Assembly: GCF_018998565.1 (NCBI RefSeq)
Contig: NZ_JAHNZO010000003.1
Coordinates: forward strand, 62,001 to 126,000
Direction: 5' to 3'
DNA: 64,000 nt
Origin: Paenibacillus oleatilyticus
GTDB taxonomy: Bacteria; Bacillota; Bacilli; Paenibacillales; NBRC-103111
In this document: positions 45,522 to 54,311 of the stretch, piece by piece
Layout: each line of letters opens with the position of its first letter
Position numbering within the stretch: the first letter of the stretch is position 1
Notes under the pieces: generated by a model
What the model saw: only the letters and a program-made list of their open reading frames with translations
Told to the model about the DNA's origin: nothing
The model's database searches: none
Translations under genes and position numbers: made by a program

Positions 45522-46901
45522 TCATCCGGCGTTCGCGGCTTCTTCGACAGCGGGCAGCGGAACCGTTTTGCGGCTGGCGCGGACGTAGCTTAGGGAGACG
45601 AGCAGGGAAACGGCAGCGACCGCAGCCATGACCCAGAAGATGTTCCGGTAAGCGGCTTGCAGCGGGGCGGACGCCTGCCAGACGAGCGAAGCGCCGGTGA
45701 GCGCCACGCCGAGCGCGCCGCCGAAAAACTGCGTCAGCTGCGCCATGCCCATCCCGCCGCCGATCTCATGCTTTGCGAGAATGCGCGACATTTCGTTCGA
45801 GACGCTCGATCCGATGGCGGACACCGATACGCTCATCAGCATGTACGCTGCGGTGATGGCGTACAAGTACTGCGTGGAGAGCAGTGCAAAAACGAAAGTG
45901 GCGGCAAGCAGCGTCGCATGTCCGGCCAGGATGACCGGAGAATTACCCACCCGGTCGATCAGTCGGCCGATCCGGGGAGAGAGCAGCGCGGTCAGAATCG
46001 CTCCGGGGAAAATCAGGAATCCGGTGACGGCGGAGCTCTGCCCATACAGTCGGATGATCACGAGAGGCATGAGAAACAACGTGGCAAAATGAAGCACGTA
46101 AGCCACAAATCCCATCACCGTCAGGTTCATGTATGGCCGATTGCGCAGCAGCGAGGGCTGCAGGAAAGGCTGGTCGACCCGGTGAATTCGAATCCAGAAG
46201 GCAGCCAGCGACAGCAGTCCCAGCACCAGAGCCCACCAAGGATGCAGCGTCAGAAAGAGCAGCAGCCCGGTAACGCCGACACCAATGAAGAGAGCGCCCC
46301 ATCCGTCGAATTGAATGCGGGAATACGGCTGCTTGGGCAGATTGCGGTAAAATACAGGGATCGTCAGCAGCACCAAGGCCGTCACGACGAACAGCGAGTT
46401 CCAGCTGAAATACTGCGTCATCGCGCCCCCGACGATTGGACCGAGGCCGAAGCCGAACGACGCCGCGGAAATAATGACGGACATCGATTTGCCTCTGCGC
46501 TCCAGCGGGATATACCGGGTAACGAGAACGATCCCGAGTCCGGGCGCGGATGCTGCTCCGATCGCCTGGAGCAGGCGGGCGGCCAGCACGCCGTAGAAAT
46601 TGTGCGCCAGCAGGCCGACGACGGAGGCGATGCCGAGCAGTACAAGGCCGATCATCAGCAGCGTCCGAATCGGGACGAAGTCGGTCAAACGGCTGTACGT
46701 GATGGACGAAATAGCGAACAGGATCGAGTAGCCGGTGACGATCCACGAAGCGGCTGTCGCGGTCAGCCCCAAATCATGGGCAACGGTCGGCAGCGCAACG
46801 TTGAACATGGTCGTGTTCATGACGACCAGCAGGACGGTGAGCCCCCATAGGGGGATAATTAACGATTCCCGAAACGATGGATTTGCGGCTTCAGGCTTCA
46901 T
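45522..46901 (-). CDS. MFS drug exporter, DHA2-like
   Basis: A 459-residue multi-helix transporter. NTTMFNVALPTVAHDLGLT in helix 1, the loop 2-3 motif YSRLTDFVPIRTLLMIGLVL and motif C FGFGLGPIVGGAMTQYFSWNSLF in helix 5 place it with EmrB/QacA/Tet(L)-like exporters, which have 14 helices. It is divergent from the marR gene, and a strong palindrome lies just upstream. It should expel a toxic small molecule in exchange for protons and be repressed by the MarR protein. Confidence 0.88.
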   Translation of the reverse strand: MKPEAANPSFRESLIIPLWGLTVLLVVMNTTMFNVALPTVAHDLGLTATAASWIVTGYSILFAISSITYSRLTDFVPIRTLLMIGLVLLGIASVVGLLAHNFYGVLAARLLQAIGAASAPGLGIVLVTRYIPLERRGKSMSVIISAASFGFGLGPIVGGAMTQYFSWNSLFVVTALVLLTIPVFYRNLPKQPYSRIQFDGWGALFIGVGVTGLLLFLTLHPWWALVLGLLSLAAFWIRIHRVDQPFLQPSLLRNRPYMNLTVMGFVAYVLHFATLFLMPLVIIRLYGQSSAVTGFLIFPGAILTALLSPRIGRLIDRVGNSPVILAGHATLLAATFVFALLSTQYLYAITAAYMLMSVSVSAIGSSVSNEMSRILAKHEIGGGMGMAQLTQFFGGALGVALTGASLVWQASAPLQAAYRNIFWVMAAVAAVSLLVSLSYVRASRKTVPLPAVEEAANAG

Positions 46902-46950
46902 AACAAATGGCAGCCTCCTTATGATAAATGGAAGTGAATACTTTTCCGAT

Positions 46951-46973
46951 AATACTATTCTAGAAATAGTATT
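46951..46973. promoter_or_regulatory. MarR operator palindrome
   Basis: AATACTATT (46951-46959) and AATAGTATT (46965-46973) form a perfect 9-bp inverted repeat around CTAGA. It lies between the divergent exporter and marR genes. MarR dimers bind such 18-23 bp palindromes, so it probably represses one or both genes. Confidence 0.75.
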
Positions 46974-47092
46974 TGTGCTAAAATATATATCACACGCCCG
47001 GATGTTGTCAACGGGGTCTTTGTTAAATTTTTCTTTTGCCTTAGGTATAGTGTAGTATGGAAGGAAAAGAACGATGTTAAGGTGGGTCGCTT

Positions 47093-47563
47093 ATGCCTTC
47101 GAATTCCATGAATACGTTGTGGCACAGTCTTCTGGATATGAACCGCAAGCTGAACCAGACGCTGTGTCTGCTTAGCTCGGCGGAGGAGGTTCCTCCGTCC
47201 GCGGTGGCGCTGATCTTCAAGCTGGAGCATAAGGAATCGATGAAAATCAACAAAATTGCCGAGGTTCTGGGCATTACTATCGGCGCAGCCTCCAATCTCA
47301 TTGATAAGCTGGAAGAAAAGCAATGGGTGGAACGGGTGCGTTCCGAAGAGGACCGGCGCATTATGAATGTCCAACTGACGGATCAGGGGAAGGAGCAATT
47401 GCTTCGCTGGAGGCAGCAGTTTTCCGAGCACGCGGATGTTATTTTTGCACAGGTGCCCCAGGAGGGCCTGGACGATTTAAGCGAGCGGATCAATCGTTTA
47501 AGCCAGTACTTAAGCGATTACAACCGCCGCTTGGAGAGCGGGCGTTCCCGCAAGGACGGCTAA
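47093..47563 (+). CDS. MarR-family transcriptional repressor
   Basis: A 156-residue winged-helix protein: SSAEEVPPSAVALIFKLEHKESMKINKIAEVLGITIGAASNLIDKLEEKQWVERVRSEEDRRIMNVQLTDQGKE matches the MarR DNA-binding core with the DRR wing, flanked by dimerisation helices. AAGGTGG precedes the ATG. It is divergent from the exporter and followed at 18 bases by two immunity-like genes. A small lipophilic ligand probably releases it from the palindrome at 46951. Confidence 0.9.
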   Translation: MPSNSMNTLWHSLLDMNRKLNQTLCLLSSAEEVPPSAVALIFKLEHKESMKINKIAEVLGITIGAASNLIDKLEEKQWVERVRSEEDRRIMNVQLTDQGKEQLLRWRQQFSEHADVIFAQVPQEGLDDLSERINRLSQYLSDYNRRLESGRSRKDG

Positions 47564-47581
47564 CGGGAGGGGTAACATCGG

Positions 47582-48013
47582 ATGAAGCATGTCGTGGCGA
47601 TCTGGGGCGTGAATTGTCGCTCGGAAGAGGAGCTTGCCGCTTTCGTCGAACTGGAATATACGGAGGATGGGGATGTTACCCCGTCCGAATTCATGAGCGG
47701 CACCGGGTTGTCTTGGATCGATGAGGACTTTATGGAGGTTCATCTGCTGCCGGACGGGGAGAGCCGCGAGGCGTTCGTGCAATATTTGAAGCAGGACTAT
47801 GCCTCTGATCCGGACCGGTTTGCGCCGCAGGTTCCGGATTCGCTCGGCGAGAGCATAGCGCCGTATTCTTCGGTGATCGTGCTCTATGGCAACGATTCGC
47901 GGTACGGTTCCATTAACGAAGTGTTGTTTTCGTTGGCCGAGAGCGGCTCTGAGGTCGGGCAGCAGCCTGTCGCGCTTATCGCGAAAATCGTTTACGAAAC
48001 GGAAGAGAGGTAG
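47582..48013 (+). CDS. Imm22-like immunity protein (tentative)
   Basis: 143 residues, soluble. The pattern VVAIWGVNCRSEEELAAFVELEYTEDGDVTPSEF, then GLSWIDEDFMEVHLLPDG, matches the Imm22 family of polymorphic-toxin immunity proteins (W-x-G, then SEEEL, Y-E-D-G and SxF), recalled from the family and not searched. It is rich in Asp and Glu, as is usual for nuclease-neutralising immunity proteins. GGGAGGGG precedes the ATG. It lies 18 bases after marR and 14 before a DUF1963 gene, in one apparent operon, with no toxin gene nearby. Confidence 0.7.
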   Translation: MKHVVAIWGVNCRSEEELAAFVELEYTEDGDVTPSEFMSGTGLSWIDEDFMEVHLLPDGESREAFVQYLKQDYASDPDRFAPQVPDSLGESIAPYSSVIVLYGNDSRYGSINEVLFSLAESGSEVGQQPVALIAKIVYETEER

Positions 48014-48027
48014 CGGGGGATTAGGAG

Positions 48028-48744
48028 ATGAACGAAACCGTGGTGGAGTCGATCGAAAAAATTAAAAGCCGACTGAAACGGCCGGCCGTCGTGTTCGAAA
48101 TCGGCGGCTTTCGCCCGCCGGATGACCCGCTTGCACCCTGGTTCGGCAAGGTAACGGTCGCCGCGCGCGACGAAAGGTGGCCGGCGCTTTCGGACGGAAC
48201 GCCAATGTGGGCTTTGGGCCAAGTGAACTTGTCTGCACTCGATTGCGTTCCCGAGGCGCTTAAGGATGTTGCGTTTCTCACGATCTTTTTCGGGCCCAAG
48301 CATCCGCAGCAGGAAGACCCGAACGGAACGAACTGGCTGATCCGCACCTATGCATCGTTGGAAGAGCTGGCGCCGTTAGAGCAGAGGAAGACGAGCTCGC
48401 ATTTGAAGCCGTTTCCGATGCGGCCGGGCGAGCCGGTGGAAGACTATCCCGTCTGGGATGGGGGAGACATTCCGGAGGACATTTCGGATTTGATCCTGCA
48501 GCTGGAAGACGAAGGCAAGATCGAGGATTACCATGATCTGATCGAACTGCATGGCGGCTTTAAAATTGGAGGCCACCCTTGCTTTATCCAGCCCGGCACG
48601 TCGGTTGGCGAGTCGTTCGAGTTCGTGCTTCAGATCGATTCGACGGAAAAAGGCAACCTCATGTGGGGACACGACTCTGGCTGCGCCTACTTTTTCCGGG
48701 ACCCGCGAACGAACGAATGGCGTATGACCTGGGACTGTTATTGA
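48028..48744 (+). CDS. DUF1963 (YwqG-like) protein
   Basis: 238 residues. Typical DUF1963 features: WPALSDGTPMWALGQVNLSAL, FLTIFFGPKHPQQED, a GGFKIGGHPCFIQPG loop and a C-terminal WGHDSGCAYFFRDPRTNEW. Known family members include YwqG of Bacillus, and DUF1963 domains recur in toxin-immunity loci; biochemical activity is not established. A GGGGGATTAGGAG site precedes the ATG. With the Imm22-like gene it makes a two-gene immunity-like cassette. Confidence 0.8.
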   Translation: MNETVVESIEKIKSRLKRPAVVFEIGGFRPPDDPLAPWFGKVTVAARDERWPALSDGTPMWALGQVNLSALDCVPEALKDVAFLTIFFGPKHPQQEDPNGTNWLIRTYASLEELAPLEQRKTSSHLKPFPMRPGEPVEDYPVWDGGDIPEDISDLILQLEDEGKIEDYHDLIELHGGFKIGGHPCFIQPGTSVGESFEFVLQIDSTEKGNLMWGHDSGCAYFFRDPRTNEWRMTWDCY

Positions 48745-48773
48745 GCAGCCGCGGGATGCAGAAACATACACAA

Positions 48774-48821
48774 AAATAGCCTGATCCTATGCCATGGAAA
48801 GATGGGTAGGACAGGCTATTT
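48774..48821. terminator. Bidirectional terminator
   Basis: AAATAGCCTG-TCCTA (48774-48789, one bulged A) pairs with TAGGACAGGCTATTT (48807-48821). It sits between the convergent DUF1963 and XRE genes. Confidence 0.7.
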
Positions 48822-49166
48822 ATGCATATTGGAATGGTTCCATTTTGTCTTATACTTGCGGAGTAGAAGCAGGTTTTCTTTCAAATACTCGGCTTCTTCG
48901 TCCGTCAAAATTTCCTTCTCTTCGCCGAAAAAAACAACATTTTTATATTCGTTGGTTGGCACAGCGGCGTTGTTCGTCCGACCAAGCAAGTCATCCAAAC
49001 TCACTTCAAAATAGTCGGCTAACGTAACGAGCGTTTGGAAATCAGGTTCTCTGGTGCCTTGTTCATAATTGGCTAACTGAGCCCGGGTGAACTGTAACCG
49101 ATCTGCTAGATCGTATTGGCTGATTCCCTTTTTGTTTCGCAGTTCCGCTAATCTTTTTCCGAACAA
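48816..49166 (-). CDS. XRE-family transcriptional regulator
   Basis: About 116 residues: an N-terminal helix-turn-helix (FGKRLAELRNKKGISQYDLADRLQFTRAQLANYEQGTREP, then LVTLADYFEVSLDDLLGR) and a C-terminal helical tail rich in Glu and Lys. I chose TTG 49166 with GAGGGGG 7 bases upstream; the GTG at 49175 abuts that site. It is divergent from a HEPN-like gene, with an inverted repeat between them. SinR/Xre-like antitoxin or repressor roles fit. Confidence 0.85.
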   Translation of the reverse strand: MFGKRLAELRNKKGISQYDLADRLQFTRAQLANYEQGTREPDFQTLVTLADYFEVSLDDLLGRTNNAAVPTNEYKNVVFFGEEKEILTDEEAEYLKENLLLLRKYKTKWNHSNMHK

Positions 49167-49191
49167 GCAGAGCACCCCCTCGCTTCATTAT

Positions 49192-49237
49192 AGGAAACTG
49201 TAAAATTCCAAACCATAAAGGACACAATAAGTTTCCT
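49192..49237. promoter_or_regulatory. Inverted repeat between the XRE and HEPN-like genes
   Basis: AGGAAACT (49192-49199) and AGTTTCCT (49230-49237) are perfect inverted copies 30 bases apart, just before the -35 box of the rightward promoter. Candidate XRE operator. Confidence 0.45.
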
Positions 49238-49242
49238 TATGC

Positions 49243-49272
49243 TTGACAATCTTGTGGATAAGTATGTATATT
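49243..49272 (+). promoter_or_regulatory. Promoter of the leader peptide / HEPN-like gene
   Basis: TTGACA (49243-49248) and TATATT (49267-49272) with an 18-base spacer. The inverted repeat ends 5 bases upstream of the -35 box. Confidence 0.65.
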
Positions 49273-49336
49273 TTGAATAATAAGACACAAAATGAGTCTT
49301 TATTCGGTATTTATGCATAGAACTGGAGGGCTTCAA

Positions 49337-49375
49337 ATGAAAATAAAGCGTCCCATTTATTTCAATAATGCTTGA
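49337..49375 (+). CDS. 12-residue leader peptide, translationally coupled
   Basis: ATG 49337 has a strong CTGGAGGG site 7 bases upstream and encodes MKIKRPIYFNNA. Its stop overlaps the ATG (49368) of the HEPN-like gene, which has no ribosome site of its own, so the leader probably delivers ribosomes to it. Confidence 0.5.
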   Translation: MKIKRPIYFNNA

Positions 49376-49847
49376 AACAAATTCGCACAATAGGCATGAA
49401 AAGTCGCAACAGTTGATGGAACTGGCTTTACTTTTCTTTCAACGTGGATTGTACTGGCAAAGCGTTTTACTTGCCGATGAGGCTTTAAAAACCATGCTTC
49501 AAGCAGTATACATAAAAATAAACGGAACCTTCCCCTCATCGCAGCTTTCAGTCGGGGGCCTGATCCAAGATGTCCGGTCCTATGTTAAGCTTGACTTAGA
49601 TTCAGAATTGTTTTTAATCAATGTTCATTTATTCTTTTGTTCTGAATATGATCGGTCTGCTTATTTACCAGCTATGGAATCGGTCTCGAAGGTGCTGGTT
49701 AAAGCCGATGCTATTTTGTATCGCATGTCGTTAATGACAGCAGAAGAGTGTGAGGGCGGATATCGCTTTGTTTTTCAACTTCCGTGCCTGCCTTGCCGCA
49801 TATCGAGGGTTCTCCCTAAAAAGTCTCTCTTCTACGTCAGACCTTAG
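49368..49847 (+). CDS. HEPN-fold-like protein, possible toxin remnant
   Basis: 159 residues, all-helical in the first 125: KSQQLMELALLFFQRGLYWQSVLLADEALKTMLQAVYI recalls HEPN proteins (helix, GLYxxAVxxAxxAxxxxL). The Rx4-6H RNase motif of active HEPN toxins is not visible, so it would be inactive or a nucleotidyltransferase partner-type HEPN. The last 25 residues (LPCLPCRISRVLPKKS) look unlike the rest and could follow a frameshift. It is divergent from an XRE gene and expressed through a leader peptide. 49848-49999 shows nothing I can call. Confidence 0.45.
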   Translation: MLETNSHNRHEKSQQLMELALLFFQRGLYWQSVLLADEALKTMLQAVYIKINGTFPSSQLSVGGLIQDVRSYVKLDLDSELFLINVHLFFCSEYDRSAYLPAMESVSKVLVKADAILYRMSLMTAEECEGGYRFVFQLPCLPCRISRVLPKKSLFYVRP

Positions 49848-49999
49848 CCTCGCAACCGCAGATTTAGCCTATTGTATAGTGACTGCATCCCCGTCATCCC
49901 CTGGCATCCTCCATTTTCCAGTAGGCCTTAGGGCTAGTAACCGGTTTCAACTTGTGCCATAATTACTAGCAAACGATTGTTCGGGGGGGCCTGGGGGAC

Positions 50000-51817
50000 A
50001 TGGCGGATTGGATACGCAAGCTTAAGAACAACCTGCTGGGCACCAGCCTGCAAACCAAGCTGCTTTTGGCGGTATTGCCGCTTGCCATTATTCCGCTCGC
50101 TGTTTTGGGAACGTTTTCATATCATAAATCGGCGCAGGTCGTACAGCAGCAAGTATGCCAGACCATTCTGGAAAGCTTGTCGCAGGTGAATTACAGCTTG
50201 GACTATTTTGTAAAAGATATCGAGCAGCTCACGATGTATATCTACAGCAGCCGCGACATTCAGGACGTGCTGTCCAAGCCGGCGGACCGCCCGCTCGCGG
50301 AGAAGCACCGGGACAAGCAGCGGGTAGGCGAGGTGCTGGACACGTTTCTCGGATTCAAAAATTGGGATATTTCCATTTATTTGCTTGGGGAAAACGGGGA
50401 CCGTTATTTTACCGGCGATCTGCTGCCCGGGGCTTACGACGATTACAACGCCTCCTGGGGACTTTTCCGGAAAATGAGGCTTGCGGGCGGCAATGTTGTC
50501 TGGGATACGCATTACAGCATGAAGAAGACGGACGATTTCGGCATCGTGCTCAGCAGCGGTCGGCTCTTGAAGCGCATCGATACGAACGCGCCGCTGGGCT
50601 ATCTGGTCGTGGACATGATGGAAAATGCGCTCGCGGACAAGTACAAAAAAGCCCATTTGCAGCCGGGCGGGCAGATGCTGCTGCTGGACCGCAACGGTTA
50701 TATCATCTCCAGCACGCCGTCCAAGCACAAGGTCGGGACGAAGCTGGAGGAGCCTTTTGTGGACCGGGTGCTTGCGGGCGGCAAAGGCTTTTTCGAGCAG
50801 GCCGGCGAAGGGACGCCGCCCGTCATGGTCGTGTACGATACGTCGGAGGTAACCGGCTTCAAGCTGGTGAACGTGCTGCCGGTAGCGGCGCTGACGCGGG
50901 AGAGCAGCAGCATCCGCAATTTGACCCTGCTGGTCATTGCCGTCGGCGCAGCCGTTTCGTGCGTGCTGGCCTACTTGCTGTCCGTGAACATCACCCATCC
51001 GCTGCGCAAGCTGAAGTCGTTGATGCGTACGGTAGAAACGGGCAATCTGGACGTCGCCTTTCCGACGAAGTACAAGGATGAGGTCGGGCAGCTCGGCCGC
51101 AGCTTCAATGCGATGGTGCAGCGCATCAAGCAACTGATCGACGAAGTGTACAAAAAGCAGCTCATGCTCCAGGAAGCGGAGATCCGGGCGATTCAGGCGC
51201 AGTTCAATCCGCATTTTCTGTACAATGCGCTCGATTCCATCAACTGGATGGCCCGCATTCATAAGCTCGATCATATCAGCCGGACGGTCGTCTCGCTCGG
51301 CGAGCTGCTCCGGTTCAGCATCCGCAAAGGGCAAGCGCTCATTCCCGTACGCGAGGACATGCAGCAAATCCGCAATTTTCTTACGATCCAGCAGATGCGC
51401 TACGGGGACAAGCTGGAGGTGCATATCGAGCTGGAAGAAGAGGTCGAGCGGCTTTACACACTGAAGCTGATACTGCAGCCGATTGTGGAAAATGCGATCA
51501 CGCACGGGCTCGAGATGAAGCGGGGACCGGGGCACCTTTGGATTACCGGCAAGGTGCTGGGGGAGCGGGTCCGTTTTGAAGTGCGCGACGACGGCGTCGG
51601 CATCCCGCAGGAGAAGCTCGAACGCATCACGTCGGGACAGTTTGTATCGGCCGACGAGCGGAAGACGGGGATCGGCCTGGAAAATGTAAAAAAGCGGCTG
51701 CAGCTCTACTTCGGAGACCGCTATGTTCTGAGGCTTAGCAGCCAGCCGCAGCAGGGGACGATAACGACGATCGAGATTCCGATCATTCGGACGCCGGGGG
51801 AGGATACGCATGTATAA
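50000..51817 (+). CDS. YesM-type sensor histidine kinase
   Basis: 605 residues. One transmembrane helix at about 20-42, a large extracellular sensor domain (about 43-310; dCache-like), a second helix (LTLLVIAVGAAVSCVLAYLLS), a HAMP segment, then the His_kinase motif QFNPHFLYNALDSINWMARIH and a HATPase domain (QPIVENAITHGLEM, DDGVGIP, GIGLENVKKRL). It phosphorylates the AraC-type regulator whose gene overlaps its 3' end by 8 bases. Systems of this kind usually sense sugars and control a nearby ABC importer; the AfuABC-like genes at 56-60 kb are the best candidates, although a LysR/MFS pair intervenes. Confidence 0.93.
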   Translation: MADWIRKLKNNLLGTSLQTKLLLAVLPLAIIPLAVLGTFSYHKSAQVVQQQVCQTILESLSQVNYSLDYFVKDIEQLTMYIYSSRDIQDVLSKPADRPLAEKHRDKQRVGEVLDTFLGFKNWDISIYLLGENGDRYFTGDLLPGAYDDYNASWGLFRKMRLAGGNVVWDTHYSMKKTDDFGIVLSSGRLLKRIDTNAPLGYLVVDMMENALADKYKKAHLQPGGQMLLLDRNGYIISSTPSKHKVGTKLEEPFVDRVLAGGKGFFEQAGEGTPPVMVVYDTSEVTGFKLVNVLPVAALTRESSSIRNLTLLVIAVGAAVSCVLAYLLSVNITHPLRKLKSLMRTVETGNLDVAFPTKYKDEVGQLGRSFNAMVQRIKQLIDEVYKKQLMLQEAEIRAIQAQFNPHFLYNALDSINWMARIHKLDHISRTVVSLGELLRFSIRKGQALIPVREDMQQIRNFLTIQQMRYGDKLEVHIELEEEVERLYTLKLILQPIVENAITHGLEMKRGPGHLWITGKVLGERVRFEVRDDGVGIPQEKLERITSGQFVSADERKTGIGLENVKKRLQLYFGDRYVLRLSSQPQQGTITTIEIPIIRTPGEDTHV

Positions 51818-53399
51818 GGTGCTCATCGTGGAAGACGAATGGCTCGTTCGGGAAGGGCTTAAGCATACGATCGACTGGGAAGACGTCGGCTGCCGCATCA
51901 TGGGCGAAGCGTCCGACGGCGAAATGGCGCTCCGGCTGATGGAAGAGGAGACGCCGGATATCGTGCTGACGGATATCCGGATGCCGGAGATGGACGGCAT
52001 TCAGCTCGCCAAGGAAATTGCGTCCCGGTATCCGGGGATGAAGGTTGTATTTTTGACCGGCTTTGACGAATTCGCGTACGCCCAGCAGGCGCTCAAGCTG
52101 GGAGCCGCGGATTACGTGCTGAAGCCGACGAATCCGGACGAACTGACGCAGCTGATGGGACGCATGGCGGCCAAGCTGGACGAAGAGCGGCGGCGGCGGA
52201 CGGAGCGGGAGCGCATGGAGCACAAGCTGGCGTTCGGCCAGCCGCTGATCGTCGAGAAGATGCTGTACGACTTGATGCTGGACCATGCGGGAGCGATGGA
52301 GCAGGAGCTGTTTCTGGAATATGCCGCCGAGCAGGGAGAGGTATTGGACGCGTTCCGCATTGCCCTGCTCTATGCGGAGCCGTCTCCGGGAGAATCCGCG
52401 CCGCCGGGCGAGCTGTACCGGAGCGTCGCGGCCTGGAGCTCCGGGCTATCGTCGTATCCGCTCGTGCGCATGAACGATGCCAAATATGCGCTGCTGCTGG
52501 ACCGGGAGACGGAGCGCGCCGAGCTGCACCGGCTGCTGGACTTGGCCCGTTTCAGCGTGTCGCAAGCGACGCAGCGGCAACTGGTGCTTGGGGTCAGCGG
52601 GCGCCACAACCGGCTGGATCAGATTCCGGCCGCGTTCCAGCAAGCGACGCACGCCTTGGTGACGTCGTTCTTCTGGGGCGGGGAGCGTATCGCCTGGTTC
52701 GAAGATACGGAGCGGCTCGCGGCGGAGGTGCCGGCGCTGCCCGGCTTGACGGAGGAGCTGATCGAGGCGGTCAAGTGGGGAACGGAAGCGTCCATCCGGG
52801 CGAAAAGCCAGGCTTGCTTCACATGGATCGTGCAGCAGCACCCGACGAACGAGCTGGAGGCGAGAAAGGCGTTTTTCGGCTGGATCGTATCGCTCTACAC
52901 CATGCTGCTTCACGAGGACGAGCTGCGGCTCATCGTGCAGGATTCCGCCCTTCTGTTGACCTCTCTGGAACGGACCGTCCGGCTGGAAGACGGGCTGGAG
53001 CGGCTGAACGGGATGCTGCTTTCCTGGAGCGTACGCTATCAGGAACAAACGAAGCCGCAGTCAAGGAGCGGGTTCGAGGAGATCGAGGACTACATCGGGC
53101 GGCATTATGCCGAAGACATCACGCTCCAGAGCATCGCGGAGCGCTGCAATATGAGCGAGAGCTACTTCAGCCGTTTGTTCAAGAAGCAGGTTGGCACGAG
53201 CTTCGTCGATTATTTGACCGCCTTGCGGATGCGCCGGGCGAAGGAGCTTCTCACGAACCCGCGGCTGAAAATATACGAGGTCGGGCTTCAGGTGGGCTAT
53301 CAGGATTCGCGCTATTTCAGCCAAATTTTCCGCAAATATACCGGGGAGACGCCGACGGAATTCCGCAAGCGGCTCGGGATCCCGAACGTTCCGATTTGA
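51810..53399 (+). CDS. YesN-type AraC-family response regulator
   Basis: 529 residues. Receiver 1-120 with the acid pair in LIVEDEWLVREGL, phospho-Asp in IVLTDIRMPEMDG and Lys in VLKPTNPDEL; a long middle domain (about 135-410) typical of YesN proteins; and two AraC helix-turn-helix motifs (ITLQSIAERCNMSESYFSRLFKKQVGTSFVDYL and KIYEVGLQVGYQDSRYFSQIFRKYTGETP). Overlapped start (ATG inside the kinase 3' end) ensures coupled synthesis. All phosphorylation residues are present, unlike the orphan regulator at 35.8 kb. Confidence 0.93.
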   Translation: MYKVLIVEDEWLVREGLKHTIDWEDVGCRIMGEASDGEMALRLMEEETPDIVLTDIRMPEMDGIQLAKEIASRYPGMKVVFLTGFDEFAYAQQALKLGAADYVLKPTNPDELTQLMGRMAAKLDEERRRRTERERMEHKLAFGQPLIVEKMLYDLMLDHAGAMEQELFLEYAAEQGEVLDAFRIALLYAEPSPGESAPPGELYRSVAAWSSGLSSYPLVRMNDAKYALLLDRETERAELHRLLDLARFSVSQATQRQLVLGVSGRHNRLDQIPAAFQQATHALVTSFFWGGERIAWFEDTERLAAEVPALPGLTEELIEAVKWGTEASIRAKSQACFTWIVQQHPTNELEARKAFFGWIVSLYTMLLHEDELRLIVQDSALLLTSLERTVRLEDGLERLNGMLLSWSVRYQEQTKPQSRSGFEEIEDYIGRHYAEDITLQSIAERCNMSESYFSRLFKKQVGTSFVDYLTALRMRRAKELLTNPRLKIYEVGLQVGYQDSRYFSQIFRKYTGETPTEFRKRLGIPNVPI

Positions 53400-53452
53400 A
53401 TGTTTCGCTTGGCAGCGTGAGGCCGCCGGACGCCCATGTCCCGGCGGCCTCG

Positions 53453-54295
53453 TTAATCTGCCGACAACAAAAAGCCGGATAGCTGCGTTCCAAGCTTGCC
53501 GCTCTTCGCGGCCAAGGAGATGGATCTTTTAAAATCCGCAATCGGCAGAGCAAAAAGGTTAAGATGGCCTATGTTCTTGGCCACGATTTCAGGCACAATC
53601 GCAAATCCCATGCCGGCCATAACGTAGCCAAATATAAAATCTCCGAAGGATACCTCATTCACGATATGGGGCTTGTGCCCAAGCGCTTCCATCTGCGAAT
53701 AAATATGGTTTCTTGTATCGCATGGAGCTTGATGGACAATGAGCGGCTCCCCGCACAGGTCGGACAGGGTTACGCTTGTTTCCGACCGAAAACGATGGTC
53801 AACCGAAAATACCGCATAATAGCATTCCGTAAGCAATTCGCAGTGCCACACCGAATCGTCGGTATACAAGGTATCCACCAACACGGAATCAAGTCTTCCT
53901 TCTTTCAACGATTGTAAAAGGTCCCCGGATGTGTTTTGAATCATTAACGTATGAGGGCGTTGCAAAGCTTTAATCCTCGAAGGCAGGTAATAAGTAGCCA
54001 GACTGGGAAGGCTTCCTAGTGCCAAGTGATCCGTTTGCCGATATTCTCGCAGCTCTCTGCGAATCGAAGCCAGATCGGAAATGACGGGAACAATTCTCGT
54101 ATAGAAACGTTCGCCCGCTTCGGTAAGCTCGATTCCGCCGGACGTTCGATAGAACAAGGTCACATCCAGATCATGCTCCAGATTCCGAATGTGCTTGCTT
54201 AAGGCCGGTTGTGTAAGATTGAGCTCTTTTGACGCCTTGGAAAAGCTTTTCAACTTAGCCGCTTCGGCAAAACTGTGCAGCCACTCGGTATTCAT
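53453..54295 (-). CDS. LysR-family transcriptional regulator
   Basis: 280 residues: N-terminal winged helix (MNTEWLHSFAEAAKLKSFSKASKELNLTQPALSKHIRNLEHDLDVTLFYRT) and a LysR substrate-binding domain with ALGSLPSLATYYLPSRIK. ATG 54295 has GGAGGAG upstream; an earlier in-frame ATG (54313) would use the site as coding sequence. It is divergent from an MFS exporter with ATAACG palindromes between, so it probably activates or represses that gene and itself. Confidence 0.9.
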   Translation of the reverse strand: MNTEWLHSFAEAAKLKSFSKASKELNLTQPALSKHIRNLEHDLDVTLFYRTSGGIELTEAGERFYTRIVPVISDLASIRRELREYRQTDHLALGSLPSLATYYLPSRIKALQRPHTLMIQNTSGDLLQSLKEGRLDSVLVDTLYTDDSVWHCELLTECYYAVFSVDHRFRSETSVTLSDLCGEPLIVHQAPCDTRNHIYSQMEALGHKPHIVNEVSFGDFIFGYVMAGMGFAIVPEIVAKNIGHLNLFALPIADFKRSISLAAKSGKLGTQLSGFLLSAD

Positions 54296-54311
54296 CGATC
54301 TCTCCTCCTCC

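Noticed and set aside
45657..46850. A 397-codon plus-strand frame opposite the MFS exporter
   Set aside because: Composition is dominated by Arg, Gln and Asp, with no hydrophobic core; the exporter on the minus strand has full family motifs.
49848..49999. Leader or small RNA before the YesM-type kinase
   Set aside because: Only a short AGGCCT-type inverted motif is visible, without a promoter or terminator pair.
50117..52000. A 627-codon minus-strand frame opposite the histidine kinase
   Set aside because: No recognisable motif and no plausible start; it is the antisense of the YesM-type gene.
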